From assembly GCA_003538625.1 (NCBI GenBank), contig DPRR01000019.1:62001-126000 (forward strand): a stretch of 64,000 bases of DNA. The letters run 5' to 3'. Origin of the DNA: Ignavibacteriales bacterium (GTDB lineage Bacteria > Bacteroidota > Ignavibacteria > Ignavibacteriales > Ignavibacteriaceae). Below are positions 44,902-54,475 of the stretch, piece after piece. Numbering within the stretch: position 1 is the stretch's first letter; each line of letters begins with the position of its first letter. Position numbers and translations under genes: made by a program. The notes below the pieces were generated by a model, which did no database searches, had not been told where the DNA came from, and was given only the letters and a program-made list of their open reading frames with translations.

Positions 44902-47900
44902 ATGATGAAAACCTTAATAAAAAGTAAAAGTAAAACTTTTTCTCTGCTGCTCATAACAGTAATTATGCTTTTAATCTCCACAAAAGTATTGCCGCAAGAT
45001 TATGTGATAAAGCAACTGCGAATTGAAGATGGCTTGTCTCAAAGCACAATCTTTGCTTCTTTACAGGATAACGAAGGCTACATGTGGTTTGCAACCAGAA
45101 GCGGATTGAATCGCTATGATGGATATAATTTTAAAGTTTACTTTAACGATCCAAAAGATTCCACTTCCCTTTCTGATGATGGAACAAATTCTCTTTTTGA
45201 AGACAGGGATGGAAATTTATGGATCGGAACAATTTATGGTTATATAAATAAATTTGATCGGACAAAAGAAATATTTATTTATAAAAATGTTTCTGATTTA
45301 GTAAACATAGTTCCGGATCAATCGGATGACTTTTATGAATATCCGCTTTCTTTTTCAAGGAATCAAAAAGCAACCATCACTTCAATTGCAGAAGATAATA
45401 ATGGCAGATTGTGGATCGGAACTTGGGGCAATGGAATTGTAGTCATAGATAAAAATTTTAAAAAGTATAATCATTTTTATTTTGATGAAAGAAATGAAAG
45501 CGGTCTTAAAACAAATCGAATAATGGATTTACTTTTTGACACTGAAGGAAGATTGTGGGTCGCTACTTTTGGAGGCGGATTAACACGAATAACAAAATCA
45601 GTTTCAAATGATAAAGAATATTATTCGTTTGAAACTTTACTTAAAGGTGAAAATGATTTTTCGCTCTCAGATAATAAACTTTTAAATCTATTTGAAGATT
45701 CAGAAAAAAATATCTGGATAGGTTCTTTTTATGGAGGGCTGATTTTTATCCCGCACGACCAAGCAAAATTGCCGTTTGGCAAAGCAAAAGTCAGTTGTCA
45801 ATTATGTCCGGTTTCCGGAAATAAATCAAGCGGCAATACCGTAATGGCATTTGCTGAAGATAAAGAACACTATCTGTGGATTGGAACTTTTGGCGGTGGG
45901 CTGATCAGATATGATAAAAATAAAAATGAGTCACTTCATTTTTTTAATGATCCGATGAATGAAAATTCTTTAGGGGATAATGATGTTCTTTCCCTTTGCA
46001 CGGATCGATCAGGAATAATTTGGGCAGGTTCGCATCTTGGAGCGGGTATTACTAAGATTTATAAAAATAATGCACGCTTTAATCATATTAAACACGGGAT
46101 CGGCAAGCCAAACTCTCTTAATGATGATGTAGTCTGGTCAATTTATAAAGACAAAGAAAATATTCTTTGGATCGGAACTTATAAAGGCGGTCTTAATCGT
46201 TACGATGCTTTATCGAACAGTTTTTCTTTTCTAAAAAAATCAGTAAATGATAAATCGATAAGCAGTAATCACATAAGAGCCATTGAAGAAGATAGTTTTG
46301 GAAACTTATGGATTGGTACTTATGATGGCGGATTAAATATCTTAAATAAAAAATCCAATAAGATTGTTGTGTATAATAATAATCCGGCTGATCCGCTAAG
46401 TATTGGCGGTAATCAGGTCCAGGATATTTTAATTGATTCTGATGGTGTCTATTGGATTGCAACTTTTGGGGGCGGATTAAATAAAGTAATCGTTAAAGGT
46501 AATCCTATCAATCAAAAGTTAAGTTTTAAGAAATTTAAAAATATTAAAGATGATAACAACTCAATCAGTGATAATCGTGTGTATAAAATTTATAAATCAC
46601 GGAATGGCGTTTTTTGGATTTGTACTTACGGAGGCGGATTAAATTCTTTCGATCCAAAGACTGAAATCTTTAAAAAATATCCTATCAATTCCGGGCAAAC
46701 GGATAATTACAACATTGAAAATCTAATGACGATAATAGAAGATTCAGATGGAATTATCTGGCTGGGATCTTACGGCGGTAGTTTAACAAGTTTTGACCGT
46801 AAATCAGGAAAGTTTAAAAGATATTCTTTTAGAGAAGGATTAACCAGCGGTGTCGTTTACGGAATATTAGAAGATGATTCTAAAAATTTATGGATTAGTT
46901 CTGATAACGGCATTTTTAAATTGAACCTTGTTACAAAAGAAATCAAGAGATATGATATTCAGGATGGGATTCAGAGTCTTGAATTTAGCGGTGGTGCCTA
47001 CTTTAAAGATAACGATGGTATTTTGTACTTTGGTGGAATTAATGGATACAATTATTTTGATCCCAAAAAAATTAGAGTCAACAATTATATCCCTCCTATC
47101 GTTATAACATCGGTAAAAGTATTAAACCAGTATATCAAAGGCGAAAGAAATGAAATTATTCTTGATCATAAAAAGAATTTTATATCATTTGAGTTTTCAT
47201 CATTAGATTATACTGATCCAAAGGATAATGAATACTCATTTATATTGGAAGGTTTACAAAGTGATTGGCAGTTGACCGGATCTTCAACGAGATCTGCAAC
47301 TTATACTAACCTTTCACCCGGCACTTATGTTTTTAAAGTCCGGGGTTCTAATAGTGATGGAGTTTGGGGAAAGAATTATGCTTCCATTAAAATTATAATC
47401 CTTTACCCGTTTTGGCAAACCTGGTGGTTTATTACTCTTGCAGTAATTTTGTTAGCTGCATTTTTATATTTCCTAAGCACAATGCGTATTAAAAACTTGC
47501 TTGCAATTGAAAAATTAAAATCCAAACTTGCTGCAGATTTGCATGATAATATTGGTTCAGGCTTAACTGAGATTTCAATTTTAAGTGAGGTTGCATCAAG
47601 AAAAAATAATTCTGTGCAAAAAAATTCCGGAGTTGAGTTACATAAAATAAGTGATATTTCCCGACAGCTTGTTGATAATATGAGCGATATTGTTTGGGTC
47701 GTCAATCCAAGCAGAGATTCACTGCATGATTTAATTTTGAGATTGAAAGACACCTATAGTGAATTATTAAATTCGTTGGGAATTTCGTTAAGAGCAAAAA
47801 ATCTGGAAAAACTTAAGGATGTAAAACTTCCAATGGATGTAAAGCAGAATCTTTTCTTGATATTTAAAGAGGCAATAAATAACTCCATAAAACACAGTAA

Positions 47901-48147
47901 TTGTAAACATATTACTCTTGAGGCAAATTTTAGAAACGATGTATTAGAAATATCTGTAATAGATGACGGAAACGGATTTGATGAATCTATAGTTTACAAG
48001 GGAAATGGACTAAAAAATATGGAAAACCGGGCATCTCAAATAGGCGGCAGAATTAAAATTAAATCCTCTGCTGAATCAGGAACTTCTATCAGGTTTATAG
48101 GTAAATCAGGAATAACAAATAAACTTAAAGTGTTTTTTAAAAGATGA
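44902..48147 (+). CDS. Propeller-type sensor histidine kinase (Reg_prop, Y_Y_Y, HisKA_3, HATPase)
   Basis: 1081 aa. A signal or anchor (about 10-35) is followed by at least a dozen Reg_prop repeats (LWIGTYGGGLNRYD-like, e.g. ENILWIGTYKGGLNRYD and DGVYWIATFGGGLNK), a Y_Y_Y domain (about 740-830; YIPPIVITSVKVLNQYIKG, LSPGTYVFKVRGSNSDGVW), one membrane segment (WWFITLAVILLAAFLYFL) and a NarX/DegS-type kinase. His881 in LAADLHDNIGSGLTEISILS is the phosphorylated residue. The HATPase is FKEAINNSIKHSN and ISVIDDGNGFDE. The ligand of the periplasmic propeller is unknown. The response regulator gene overlaps by 4 bases. The C-terminus has no fused receiver domain. Confidence 0.93.
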   Translation: MMKTLIKSKSKTFSLLLITVIMLLISTKVLPQDYVIKQLRIEDGLSQSTIFASLQDNEGYMWFATRSGLNRYDGYNFKVYFNDPKDSTSLSDDGTNSLFEDRDGNLWIGTIYGYINKFDRTKEIFIYKNVSDLVNIVPDQSDDFYEYPLSFSRNQKATITSIAEDNNGRLWIGTWGNGIVVIDKNFKKYNHFYFDERNESGLKTNRIMDLLFDTEGRLWVATFGGGLTRITKSVSNDKEYYSFETLLKGENDFSLSDNKLLNLFEDSEKNIWIGSFYGGLIFIPHDQAKLPFGKAKVSCQLCPVSGNKSSGNTVMAFAEDKEHYLWIGTFGGGLIRYDKNKNESLHFFNDPMNENSLGDNDVLSLCTDRSGIIWAGSHLGAGITKIYKNNARFNHIKHGIGKPNSLNDDVVWSIYKDKENILWIGTYKGGLNRYDALSNSFSFLKKSVNDKSISSNHIRAIEEDSFGNLWIGTYDGGLNILNKKSNKIVVYNNNPADPLSIGGNQVQDILIDSDGVYWIATFGGGLNKVIVKGNPINQKLSFKKFKNIKDDNNSISDNRVYKIYKSRNGVFWICTYGGGLNSFDPKTEIFKKYPINSGQTDNYNIENLMTIIEDSDGIIWLGSYGGSLTSFDRKSGKFKRYSFREGLTSGVVYGILEDDSKNLWISSDNGIFKLNLVTKEIKRYDIQDGIQSLEFSGGAYFKDNDGILYFGGINGYNYFDPKKIRVNNYIPPIVITSVKVLNQYIKGERNEIILDHKKNFISFEFSSLDYTDPKDNEYSFILEGLQSDWQLTGSSTRSATYTNLSPGTYVFKVRGSNSDGVWGKNYASIKIIILYPFWQTWWFITLAVILLAAFLYFLSTMRIKNLLAIEKLKSKLAADLHDNIGSGLTEISILSEVASRKNNSVQKNSGVELHKISDISRQLVDNMSDIVWVVNPSRDSLHDLILRLKDTYSELLNSLGISLRAKNLEKLKDVKLPMDVKQNLFLIFKEAINNSIKHSNCKHITLEANFRNDVLEISVIDDGNGFDESIVYKGNGLKNMENRASQIGGRIKIKSSAESGTSIRFIGKSGITNKLKVFFKR

Positions 48148-48782
48148 TTAACGTAGCAATAGTAGAAGATAACAATACAATAAGAGAAGGACTTGCAGCC
48201 TTAATAAATGGAACTGAAGGCTTTAAGTGTGTTGGCTCTTTTGGAGATGTTGAATCATTTTTACCGAAGATTAATATTTTAGATATTAATGTTGTACTAA
48301 TGGATATTGGTTTACCGGGTATGAATGGAATTGAAGGTGCAAAAAACGCGATGATTAAAGATCCCGATTTAAGTGTATTAATGCTAACTGTTTACGAAGA
48401 AAGTGAATTTGTTTTTGATGCACTTTGTGCCGGTGCGTGTGGTTATCTTGTAAAAAAAACTCCACCCGCAAGATTACTTGAAGCAATAAAAGATGCAAAT
48501 GATGGCGGCTCACCAATGAGTTCCAGAATTGCAAGACAGGTAATAACTGCTTTTAAAGAAGGAAATAATTTTCAAAATCAAAAACAAAATTATGACTTAA
48601 GTGACAGAGAAATAAGCGTTCTCAATCTTTTATCTGATGGATATAATTACCAGGAAATTGCAGAAAATTTATTTATTAGTGTTGATACTGTAAGACATCA
48701 TATCAGAAACATCTACAAAAAACTTCACGTACACTCCCAATCCGAAGCCGTTGCAAAAGCAATTAGAAAGAAAATTATTTAG
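48144..48782 (+). CDS. NarL/LuxR-type response regulator
   Basis: 212 aa. The receiver domain has the acidic pair (IVEDN), phospho-accepting Asp54 in VVLMDIGLPGMNGIEG and conserved Lys in GYLVKKTPP. The C-terminal LuxR helix-turn-helix is LSDREISVLNLLSDGYNYQE then IAENLFISVDTVRHHIRN. It is coupled to the propeller kinase by an ATGA overlap. The target genes cannot be read from this window. Confidence 0.96.
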   Translation: MINVAIVEDNNTIREGLAALINGTEGFKCVGSFGDVESFLPKINILDINVVLMDIGLPGMNGIEGAKNAMIKDPDLSVLMLTVYEESEFVFDALCAGACGYLVKKTPPARLLEAIKDANDGGSPMSSRIARQVITAFKEGNNFQNQKQNYDLSDREISVLNLLSDGYNYQEIAENLFISVDTVRHHIRNIYKKLHVHSQSEAVAKAIRKKII

Positions 48783-48853
48783 TAACTCAGTTTACTCAGT
48801 CTCTTCAAATTGAATTACCAAGACCTTCAAGTTCAGTTGAATAAGTATCTGTA

Positions 48854-48950
48854 GTCATTGCGAGCGAATCTTCGAGCGAAGCAATCTTACAATTATTGGT
48901 AATAAAAAACTTCAGATTGCTTCCCCGATGAATCGGGGATTCGCAAAGAC
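48854..48950. repeat. GTCATTGCG-type palindromic element with extra hairpin
   Basis: GTCATTGCGAGCGAATC (48854-48870) pairs with the end GATTCGCAAAGAC (48938-48950). GAAGCAATCT (48878-48887) pairs with AGATTGCTTC (48914-48923), and CCCCGAT/ATCGGGG (48923-48938) forms another hairpin. It lies in the 322-base gap between the response regulator and the next start at 49105; the remainder of the gap is AT-rich with nothing recognised. Confidence 0.8.
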
Positions 48951-49161
48951 TAAGCAAAACAATACTGCATAACCGGGTAGTAATCAAAACGATCTAAATC
49001 CACCTAACTAAAAAACCGCATATTTATGCAGTTGCACTCTCACCAAAATTTTTGCACTTTTATCTCGGAAGTTGTGTATAGGATTTTAAGCAGGAATCTA
49101 TAAAATGAACAATGAAAATGACCGAGTAATATCTTTAACTGAACAAACAAAGGAGGATGTT

Positions 49162-49434
49162 ATGGAAAACATCTCTACATACCCAAAAAATATTTCTAAT
49201 CCATTGGCAGATCTTATAAGTGATGAGATTTGGGAATTATTGAACAGCCGCGGACTAATTAATGACCGCTCTGTTAGAGATTATATTATTCGCAGAAGAT
49301 TTAAATCATTGCGCTCGCAAAAAGTTAGAACAGGCGATGCGATTGATACATTGAGAGCAGAATATCCTTATCTTCAATTTGATACGATCAGGAAGATTGT
49401 GCACAACCCACCTAAACAGATAAGCAGATCATAG
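49162..49434 (+). CDS. Small protein of unknown function
   Basis: 90 aa from ATG 49162, chosen because a full AGGAGG ribosome site sits 5 bases upstream. An earlier in-frame ATG at 49105 gives 109 aa with a weaker site. The sequence is basic in the middle (RDYIIRRRFKSLRSQKVRTG) with a helical C-terminal end (DTLRAEYPYLQFDTIRKIVH), giving the look of a small DNA- or RNA-binding helical protein. No family was recognised. It has its own promoter region and a clear terminator, so it is a real single-gene unit. Confidence 0.75.
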   Translation: MENISTYPKNISNPLADLISDEIWELLNSRGLINDRSVRDYIIRRRFKSLRSQKVRTGDAIDTLRAEYPYLQFDTIRKIVHNPPKQISRS

Positions 49435-49456
49435 AACTTATAAATTATTTTTTTCT

Positions 49457-49490
49457 ACCCGTTTCAATAACAATGAGACGGGTTTTTTTT
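49457..49490 (+). terminator. Intrinsic terminator after the small protein gene
   Basis: ACCCGTTTCA (from 49457) pairs with TGAGACGGGT with one G-U pair and a 7-base loop, followed by eight or more U. It begins 22 bases after the stop. Confidence 0.9.
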
Positions 49491-49560
49491 ATTTAAAATT
49501 TTAGAGTGTAACTCAAGTTTTTTAGTTACCTTACTTTTAGATTAGCATACAGAAAAAATT

Positions 49561-50469
49561 ATGATAATAAAAAACCCAACTACTCCACTTACAGAAATCT
49601 TTGATCCATTATTCGAAAAGAGACAGATTAGATTTTTTATTAAGCGGGAAGATCTTACGGATGAATTTATTTCCGGTAATAAATTTTATAAACTAAAATA
49701 CAATCTTATAGAAGCCGAAAAACTTGGCTTTAATACTCTTCTCACATTTGGCGGAGCCTACTCAAATCATATCCACGCAACCGCTGCTGCGGGTAAAAAG
49801 TATGGATTTAATACAATCGGAATTATACGTGGTGAAGAACAATTCCCCCTCAATCCTACATTAAGTTCTGCACGAGCAAATGGGATGAAAATCGAATACA
49901 TTGATAGAAAATCTTATAGAAACAAATATGATGAAAGCTTAATACAAACATTTAAAGAAAAGTTTGGTGATTTTTATTTAATCCCAGAAGGCGGTTCAAA
50001 TCATCTTGCAATAAAAGGATGTGCGGAAATTATCTCAAGCATTACAACAGATTTTAGTTTCATCTGCTCCGCTTGCGGTACAGGCGGTACACTTGCAGGA
50101 TTGATTTTAGGATTAGATTCAAAATCGTTTGCACTCGGGTTTTCAGTTCTCAAAGGCGGTTCATTTCTCAATCAAAATGTCCGAACTCTTCTTGCGTATT
50201 ATCAAAAAGAAAGACTTAACAACTTTCAGATAAATCTGGATTATCACTTTGGCGGTTATGCAAAAACAAGTAATGTGTTAAATAGATTTTGTAAAGCGTT
50301 TGAAGAACAACACAACATTCCAATCGAGCCAATTTATACAGGCAAAATGTTTTTCGGTATTTACGATCTTATAAATAATAATTTTTTCCCTCCTAACAGC
50401 ACTATAGTTGCTATACACACTGGTGGTTTACAGGGTTTGCAGGGATTAAAAGAAAGGAATATGATTTAA
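49561..50469 (+). CDS. PLP-dependent D-cysteine desulfhydrase / ACC deaminase-like protein
   Basis: 302 aa, slightly short for the family. The PLP Lys lies in EFISGNKFYKLKYNLIEAE. Other family features are LTFGGAYSNHIHATAAAGKK, FYLIPEGGSNHLAIKGCAEI, CSACGTGGTLAGLILGLDS (phosphate-binding loop) and IYTGKMFFGIYDLI. It opens D-cysteine or 1-aminocyclopropane carboxylate to a keto acid. The true substrate cannot be told from sequence. A stand-alone gene. Confidence 0.9.
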   Translation: MIIKNPTTPLTEIFDPLFEKRQIRFFIKREDLTDEFISGNKFYKLKYNLIEAEKLGFNTLLTFGGAYSNHIHATAAAGKKYGFNTIGIIRGEEQFPLNPTLSSARANGMKIEYIDRKSYRNKYDESLIQTFKEKFGDFYLIPEGGSNHLAIKGCAEIISSITTDFSFICSACGTGGTLAGLILGLDSKSFALGFSVLKGGSFLNQNVRTLLAYYQKERLNNFQINLDYHFGGYAKTSNVLNRFCKAFEEQHNIPIEPIYTGKMFFGIYDLINNNFFPPNSTIVAIHTGGLQGLQGLKERNMI

Positions 50470-50593
50470 TATACTGATGTTTTAATTGTTTATCCTTTAT
50501 AACTTTACTTTGTTATTTTAATTATACTTTTTTGTTTGTAACTATTTTTTAAGATCTAAATAATTATTAATCATTTTTTTTACAGGAACAATT

Positions 50594-52021
50594 ATGTCCG
50601 AAAATTCATCGCCAGAATCCTCGCCGGAACAAAACACGATTAAAAGTATCACTAAAGAGCTTACACAACCTTTTGTAGATCTTTTTCATTCATCGCGTGC
50701 TCTTTGGGGAGTAAATCTCTCCTACCTGTTAGAAGGAATTACTTACTTTGGAATTGTCGGTTACCTTGTAATTTATTTTACAGATTTTGTTAAACTTGAT
50801 GATATAAGCGCAGGGCAAATGGTTGGATTTCAAACCGCTGGAATAACTCTTGCAATGTTATTTTTAGGTGCCACAGTTGATTGGATTGGCGTAAGAAAGT
50901 CGCTTTTATATTCTCTGATATTTATGTTGATTGGAAGAATATTTTTAACACTTGGACCATCCATAACTTCAAATACCGGTTTATGGTCATCTGCTCATCT
51001 GATAGCTATGCTTGGCATATTTGGTATTATTATTGGTTACGGTATTTATCAGCCTGCCTGTTATGCTGCGGTAAAACAATTTACAACTGAAAAAACTTCT
51101 GCAATGGGTTATGCAATGCTGTATGCAATTATGAATCTTGGAGGATTTCTTCCGGGAATAATTGCTCCGCCAATAAGAAAAGCTTTTGCCAATAATCAAG
51201 AAGGTATGTTAGCTGTAATGTGGGTTTATGTTGGATTAACTGTTGTTGGAATTGCTGTTGTTGCTATAATACTTACTAAAAAAACGATTGAGAAAACAAT
51301 TCAAGAAGTAAGCACTGATACGAAAGAGCAAATCGAGGCTGATAAAAAAGCTGAAGAAGAAAAATCTGCAAAAGAAAAAATTATGTTCTATCTTAGAAAT
51401 TTTCCTATCAAAGATTATCGGTTCATGTTTTTCATATTCATTCTAATTCCCGTTCAAACACTTTTTGCTCACAACTGGCTGACTCTTCCTGTTTATTTTA
51501 AAAGAGCCTTTACCGGAGTTGTGGCGGATAATTTTGAATTCTTTACAAACTTTAATCCGATTCTGATCTTTATACTTACACCAATGGTTGCTGCCATGAC
51601 CACAAAAAAGGATACTTACCGGATGATGATATACGGAACGTTTGTAATGGCTTTTCCAACATTTATACTTGCATTGGGTCCAAGTATCTACACAGTATTT
51701 GCGTATCTGATATTAATGACCGTTGGTGAAGCAATGTGGCAGCCAAGATTTTTACAATGGGTTGCAGAAATTGCTCCAAAGGGTATGACAGGAATTTATA
51801 TGGGAATTGGACAGTTTCCATGGTTCTTAACCAAAGTGGTAACAAGTTTATACTCGGGTTGGTTTTTAATGCATTATGCACCTGAAGGAATTGCACCGGC
51901 AAATATGAACACTGAAACAATGTGGTTTATATACGGATGCATTGCAATGATTAGCAGCATTGGATTATTTCTTGCTCGCGGCTGGATGCAAAAAGGTTTT
52001 AAAGTAAAGCACGCAGAGTAA
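50594..52021 (+). CDS. Major facilitator superfamily transporter
   Basis: 475 aa with about twelve membrane segments and a charged central loop (about 230-260; EQIEADKKAEEEKSAKEKI). ALWGVNLSYLLEGITYFGIV and YGIYQPACYAAVKQFTTEKT resemble the proton-coupled oligopeptide/POT branch but the motif set is not complete. The C-terminal motif GMTGIYMGIGQFPWFLTKVV is typical. An AGGAA ribosome site precedes the ATG. Substrate unknown. Confidence 0.82.
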   Translation: MSENSSPESSPEQNTIKSITKELTQPFVDLFHSSRALWGVNLSYLLEGITYFGIVGYLVIYFTDFVKLDDISAGQMVGFQTAGITLAMLFLGATVDWIGVRKSLLYSLIFMLIGRIFLTLGPSITSNTGLWSSAHLIAMLGIFGIIIGYGIYQPACYAAVKQFTTEKTSAMGYAMLYAIMNLGGFLPGIIAPPIRKAFANNQEGMLAVMWVYVGLTVVGIAVVAIILTKKTIEKTIQEVSTDTKEQIEADKKAEEEKSAKEKIMFYLRNFPIKDYRFMFFIFILIPVQTLFAHNWLTLPVYFKRAFTGVVADNFEFFTNFNPILIFILTPMVAAMTTKKDTYRMMIYGTFVMAFPTFILALGPSIYTVFAYLILMTVGEAMWQPRFLQWVAEIAPKGMTGIYMGIGQFPWFLTKVVTSLYSGWFLMHYAPEGIAPANMNTETMWFIYGCIAMISSIGLFLARGWMQKGFKVKHAE

Positions 52022-52066
52022 ATTACTTAATAAATTTTATTCGATAACTTTTTAAGGATATTAAAA

Positions 52067-53110
52067 ATGGTAAAGCGAAATTTAATTTCAATTATCTGTT
52101 TGCTGATATCCTTTTTTATTTTTGTTGGTTGTTCGTCAGTAACTTATGAAAGGATTTATCCCACTTTACAGGATGGAAAATACGATAGTGAATTCCCATA
52201 CAAATCCACCTCAGAAGAACTAACAAAGATTAGTGAAACTCTGCAAAGAGTTAATTCAACCGCTTTTTATAAAATCTATACTTTTAATCAAAATGATAAT
52301 TTTACTTTAAATGATTTAAAAGAGAAAGAATTAATTAAGATTGCTGCCAAGGAAGCTCTCGCAGACAATTCAACTTCCGGTACCGCTATAACTGTTTACT
52401 CCCAGAATGGAAATGTTGCATTATTAACCTGTGCGCACATTATTACTTTTCCGGATACAATAATTGCTTACAAATATGATGAATTTGGTTTCGCAACAAA
52501 ATTTATTGAATCTATTTCTATAAAGGAAAAACAAGTTATTTATATAGCCGGATTTCCTGAAGGAAGTCAGGTTGAAGTTCTTGCAAAAGATGATCGAACT
52601 GATATAGCATTGCTGGGAAAAAAATACAGAACTCAGGATGGAGTTTTTTTACCTGCGTTCAGTTATCCAATTGGAAAAGCTAAAGAAGTTGAGTGGGGAA
52701 CATTTGTATATCTGGTAGGTTACCCGATAAATTTTAAAATTATTACGAAAGCAATAGTTAGCAGCCCGCGCAGAGATGATGCCGGATCATTTCTTGTTGA
52801 CGCAGTAATTAATCCCGGATTTAGCGGCGGGTTTGTTCTGGCAATCCGTGACGGAGTACCAAATTTTGAATTTATTGGAATGGTACAATGGGTTCCGGAG
52901 GAAGATGAAAGTTTAATTTACCCGGAAACCTTAAAAACTAAAGCGACCTACAATCCTGTTATTCCTTATGATGGAAAGTTATACGTTAGAAAACATTCTT
53001 CTATCAGATATGGTATAGCTAAGGTAATTCCTGTAGAAAGTATTATGACTTTTCTACTTCAGAATAAATCTTATCTTAATGATAGAGGATATTTCATTTT
53101 TGAGAAATAA
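52067..53110 (+). CDS. Trypsin-like serine protease lipoprotein
   Basis: 347 aa. The lipobox is IFVGC (Cys22), so it is membrane-anchored. A chymotrypsin-type catalytic triad can be placed: His124 in LLTCAHII, Asp179 in DDRTDIALLG and Ser253 in VINPGFSGGFVL. No PDZ domain is visible, so it differs from DegP/HtrA in layout. About 80 residues of unknown type separate the anchor from the protease. AAGGA precedes the ATG. It follows the MFS gene by 45 bases and may be co-transcribed. Confidence 0.85.
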   Translation: MVKRNLISIICLLISFFIFVGCSSVTYERIYPTLQDGKYDSEFPYKSTSEELTKISETLQRVNSTAFYKIYTFNQNDNFTLNDLKEKELIKIAAKEALADNSTSGTAITVYSQNGNVALLTCAHIITFPDTIIAYKYDEFGFATKFIESISIKEKQVIYIAGFPEGSQVEVLAKDDRTDIALLGKKYRTQDGVFLPAFSYPIGKAKEVEWGTFVYLVGYPINFKIITKAIVSSPRRDDAGSFLVDAVINPGFSGGFVLAIRDGVPNFEFIGMVQWVPEEDESLIYPETLKTKATYNPVIPYDGKLYVRKHSSIRYGIAKVIPVESIMTFLLQNKSYLNDRGYFIFEK

Positions 53111-53182
53111 ATTTTTTTTGATTGACCGGTAACCTTTTCGGCTAAAAAAGCGTCTTAACAGATATCTAAACCATCAGGACCA

Positions 53183-53401
53183 ATGACTAAAGAATTTGAA
53201 CAAATAACCATTAAGACTATTTGTCCGGTATGTAATCAGACTATCTCTGAAATATGGGTTGCAAAACTGGATTCTGTAATTGGTGTTAGGTATGCTTATA
53301 TATGCATTAATTGTAAAAATCTTATAAAGATAACCAAAGAAAAGTATCTGGATGCAGATAATCTAAATCAAATAGGCTTTTCACAATTAACTTCAACATA
53401 A
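53183..53401 (+). CDS. Small zinc-ribbon-like protein
   Basis: 72 aa. Two CxxC pairs (TICPVCNQ and YICINCKN) about 30 residues apart suggest one structural zinc site. No other domain is seen. An AGGA ribosome site precedes the ATG. Function unknown. Confidence 0.65.
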   Translation: MTKEFEQITIKTICPVCNQTISEIWVAKLDSVIGVRYAYICINCKNLIKITKEKYLDADNLNQIGFSQLTST

Positions 53402-53425
53402 ATTTAAAGAACGATTAAATTTTGC

Positions 53426-54475
53426 TTAATCAAGTATTACACTGCCCCCAAGACAGATATCATCTTTATAAAACACTGCAAATTGTCCGGGCGCAATTCC
53501 TCGATCCTCTTTTTCTGATAACACTATTCCTGAATCACCATTAATGTTTAAAGTACATTTATAAAAATTTTCACCATGACGGATTTTCACCAAATAATTT
53601 CCATCCTTAGGATTTTCTTCACTTATCCAATTACAGTTGCCGACTCTAAATTTATTTCTTGCACGATTCGTAATATTTTCTTTTGATATATATACAATAT
53701 TCTTTGCAATATCTTTACTGATAACATACCAGGGTCCGCCTCCCAATCTTAAACCAGAGCGTTGACCAATAGTATAAAAATAATATCCTTTATGCCTACC
53801 CATAATTTTGTTTGTGTCTATATCAATTATATCACCTTCTATCTCACCCAGATGATGTTTAATAAAATCAGAAAATTTAATTTTGCCGAGAAAGCAAATG
53901 CCCTGACTATCTTTTCTGTTCATATTAGGCAGATTATAATTCAGTGCAAGCTCTCTGATTTGTTTTTTCCTATATGATCCAATAGGAAAAAGTGCACGGC
54001 TTAACTGCTGCTGCGTAAGATATGCCAAAAAATATGTCTGGTCTTTTATTGGATCGGGAGAAGTTTTAAGAATAAATTTTCCATTTTGATTTTCAATTTT
54101 AGCATAGTGACCTGATGCAACTTTTTCAAAAGATTTATCAATCTTATTTATAAACTGCCCAAATTTTATTAGTCTGTTACAAAACATATCAGGATTTGGA
54201 GTTCTTCCTTCTTTGATTTCAGAGATCGTATATGAAACCACAGAATCCCAATATTCATTTTGCATATTTATTATTTCAAGAGGAACATCAGTTTGCTGGC
54301 AAACTGCCCGGGCAAATTCAAGATCTTCTTCCCAGGGGCAATCACCAAGAAATGAAAATTCATCCTGCAGCCAGATTTTCAGATAAAATGCAGTTACATC
54401 GTGTCCTTCATCTCTTAAAAGTCTCAGTGCAACTGAGCTATCAACTCCACCTGAAAGTAATACTGCAATTTTCAT
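53426..54475 (-). CDS. mnmA: tRNA 2-thiouridine(34) synthase MnmA
   Basis: 349 aa. The PP-loop (LLSGGVDSSVALRLLRDEGH), first catalytic Cys (NPDMFCNRLIKFG), VASGHYAKI, QTYFLAYLTQQQLSRALFPI and second catalytic Cys (MNRKDSQGICFLGKI) are all present. HKGYYFYTIGQRSGLRLGGG and the C-terminal beta-barrel (AVFYKDDICLGGSVIL) complete it. It puts sulfur on the wobble uridine of Lys, Glu and Gln tRNAs. Its ATG overlaps the stop of the upstream membrane-protein gene (ATGA). Confidence 0.97.
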   Translation of the reverse strand: MKIAVLLSGGVDSSVALRLLRDEGHDVTAFYLKIWLQDEFSFLGDCPWEEDLEFARAVCQQTDVPLEIINMQNEYWDSVVSYTISEIKEGRTPNPDMFCNRLIKFGQFINKIDKSFEKVASGHYAKIENQNGKFILKTSPDPIKDQTYFLAYLTQQQLSRALFPIGSYRKKQIRELALNYNLPNMNRKDSQGICFLGKIKFSDFIKHHLGEIEGDIIDIDTNKIMGRHKGYYFYTIGQRSGLRLGGGPWYVISKDIAKNIVYISKENITNRARNKFRVGNCNWISEENPKDGNYLVKIRHGENFYKCTLNINGDSGIVLSEKEDRGIAPGQFAVFYKDDICLGGSVILD

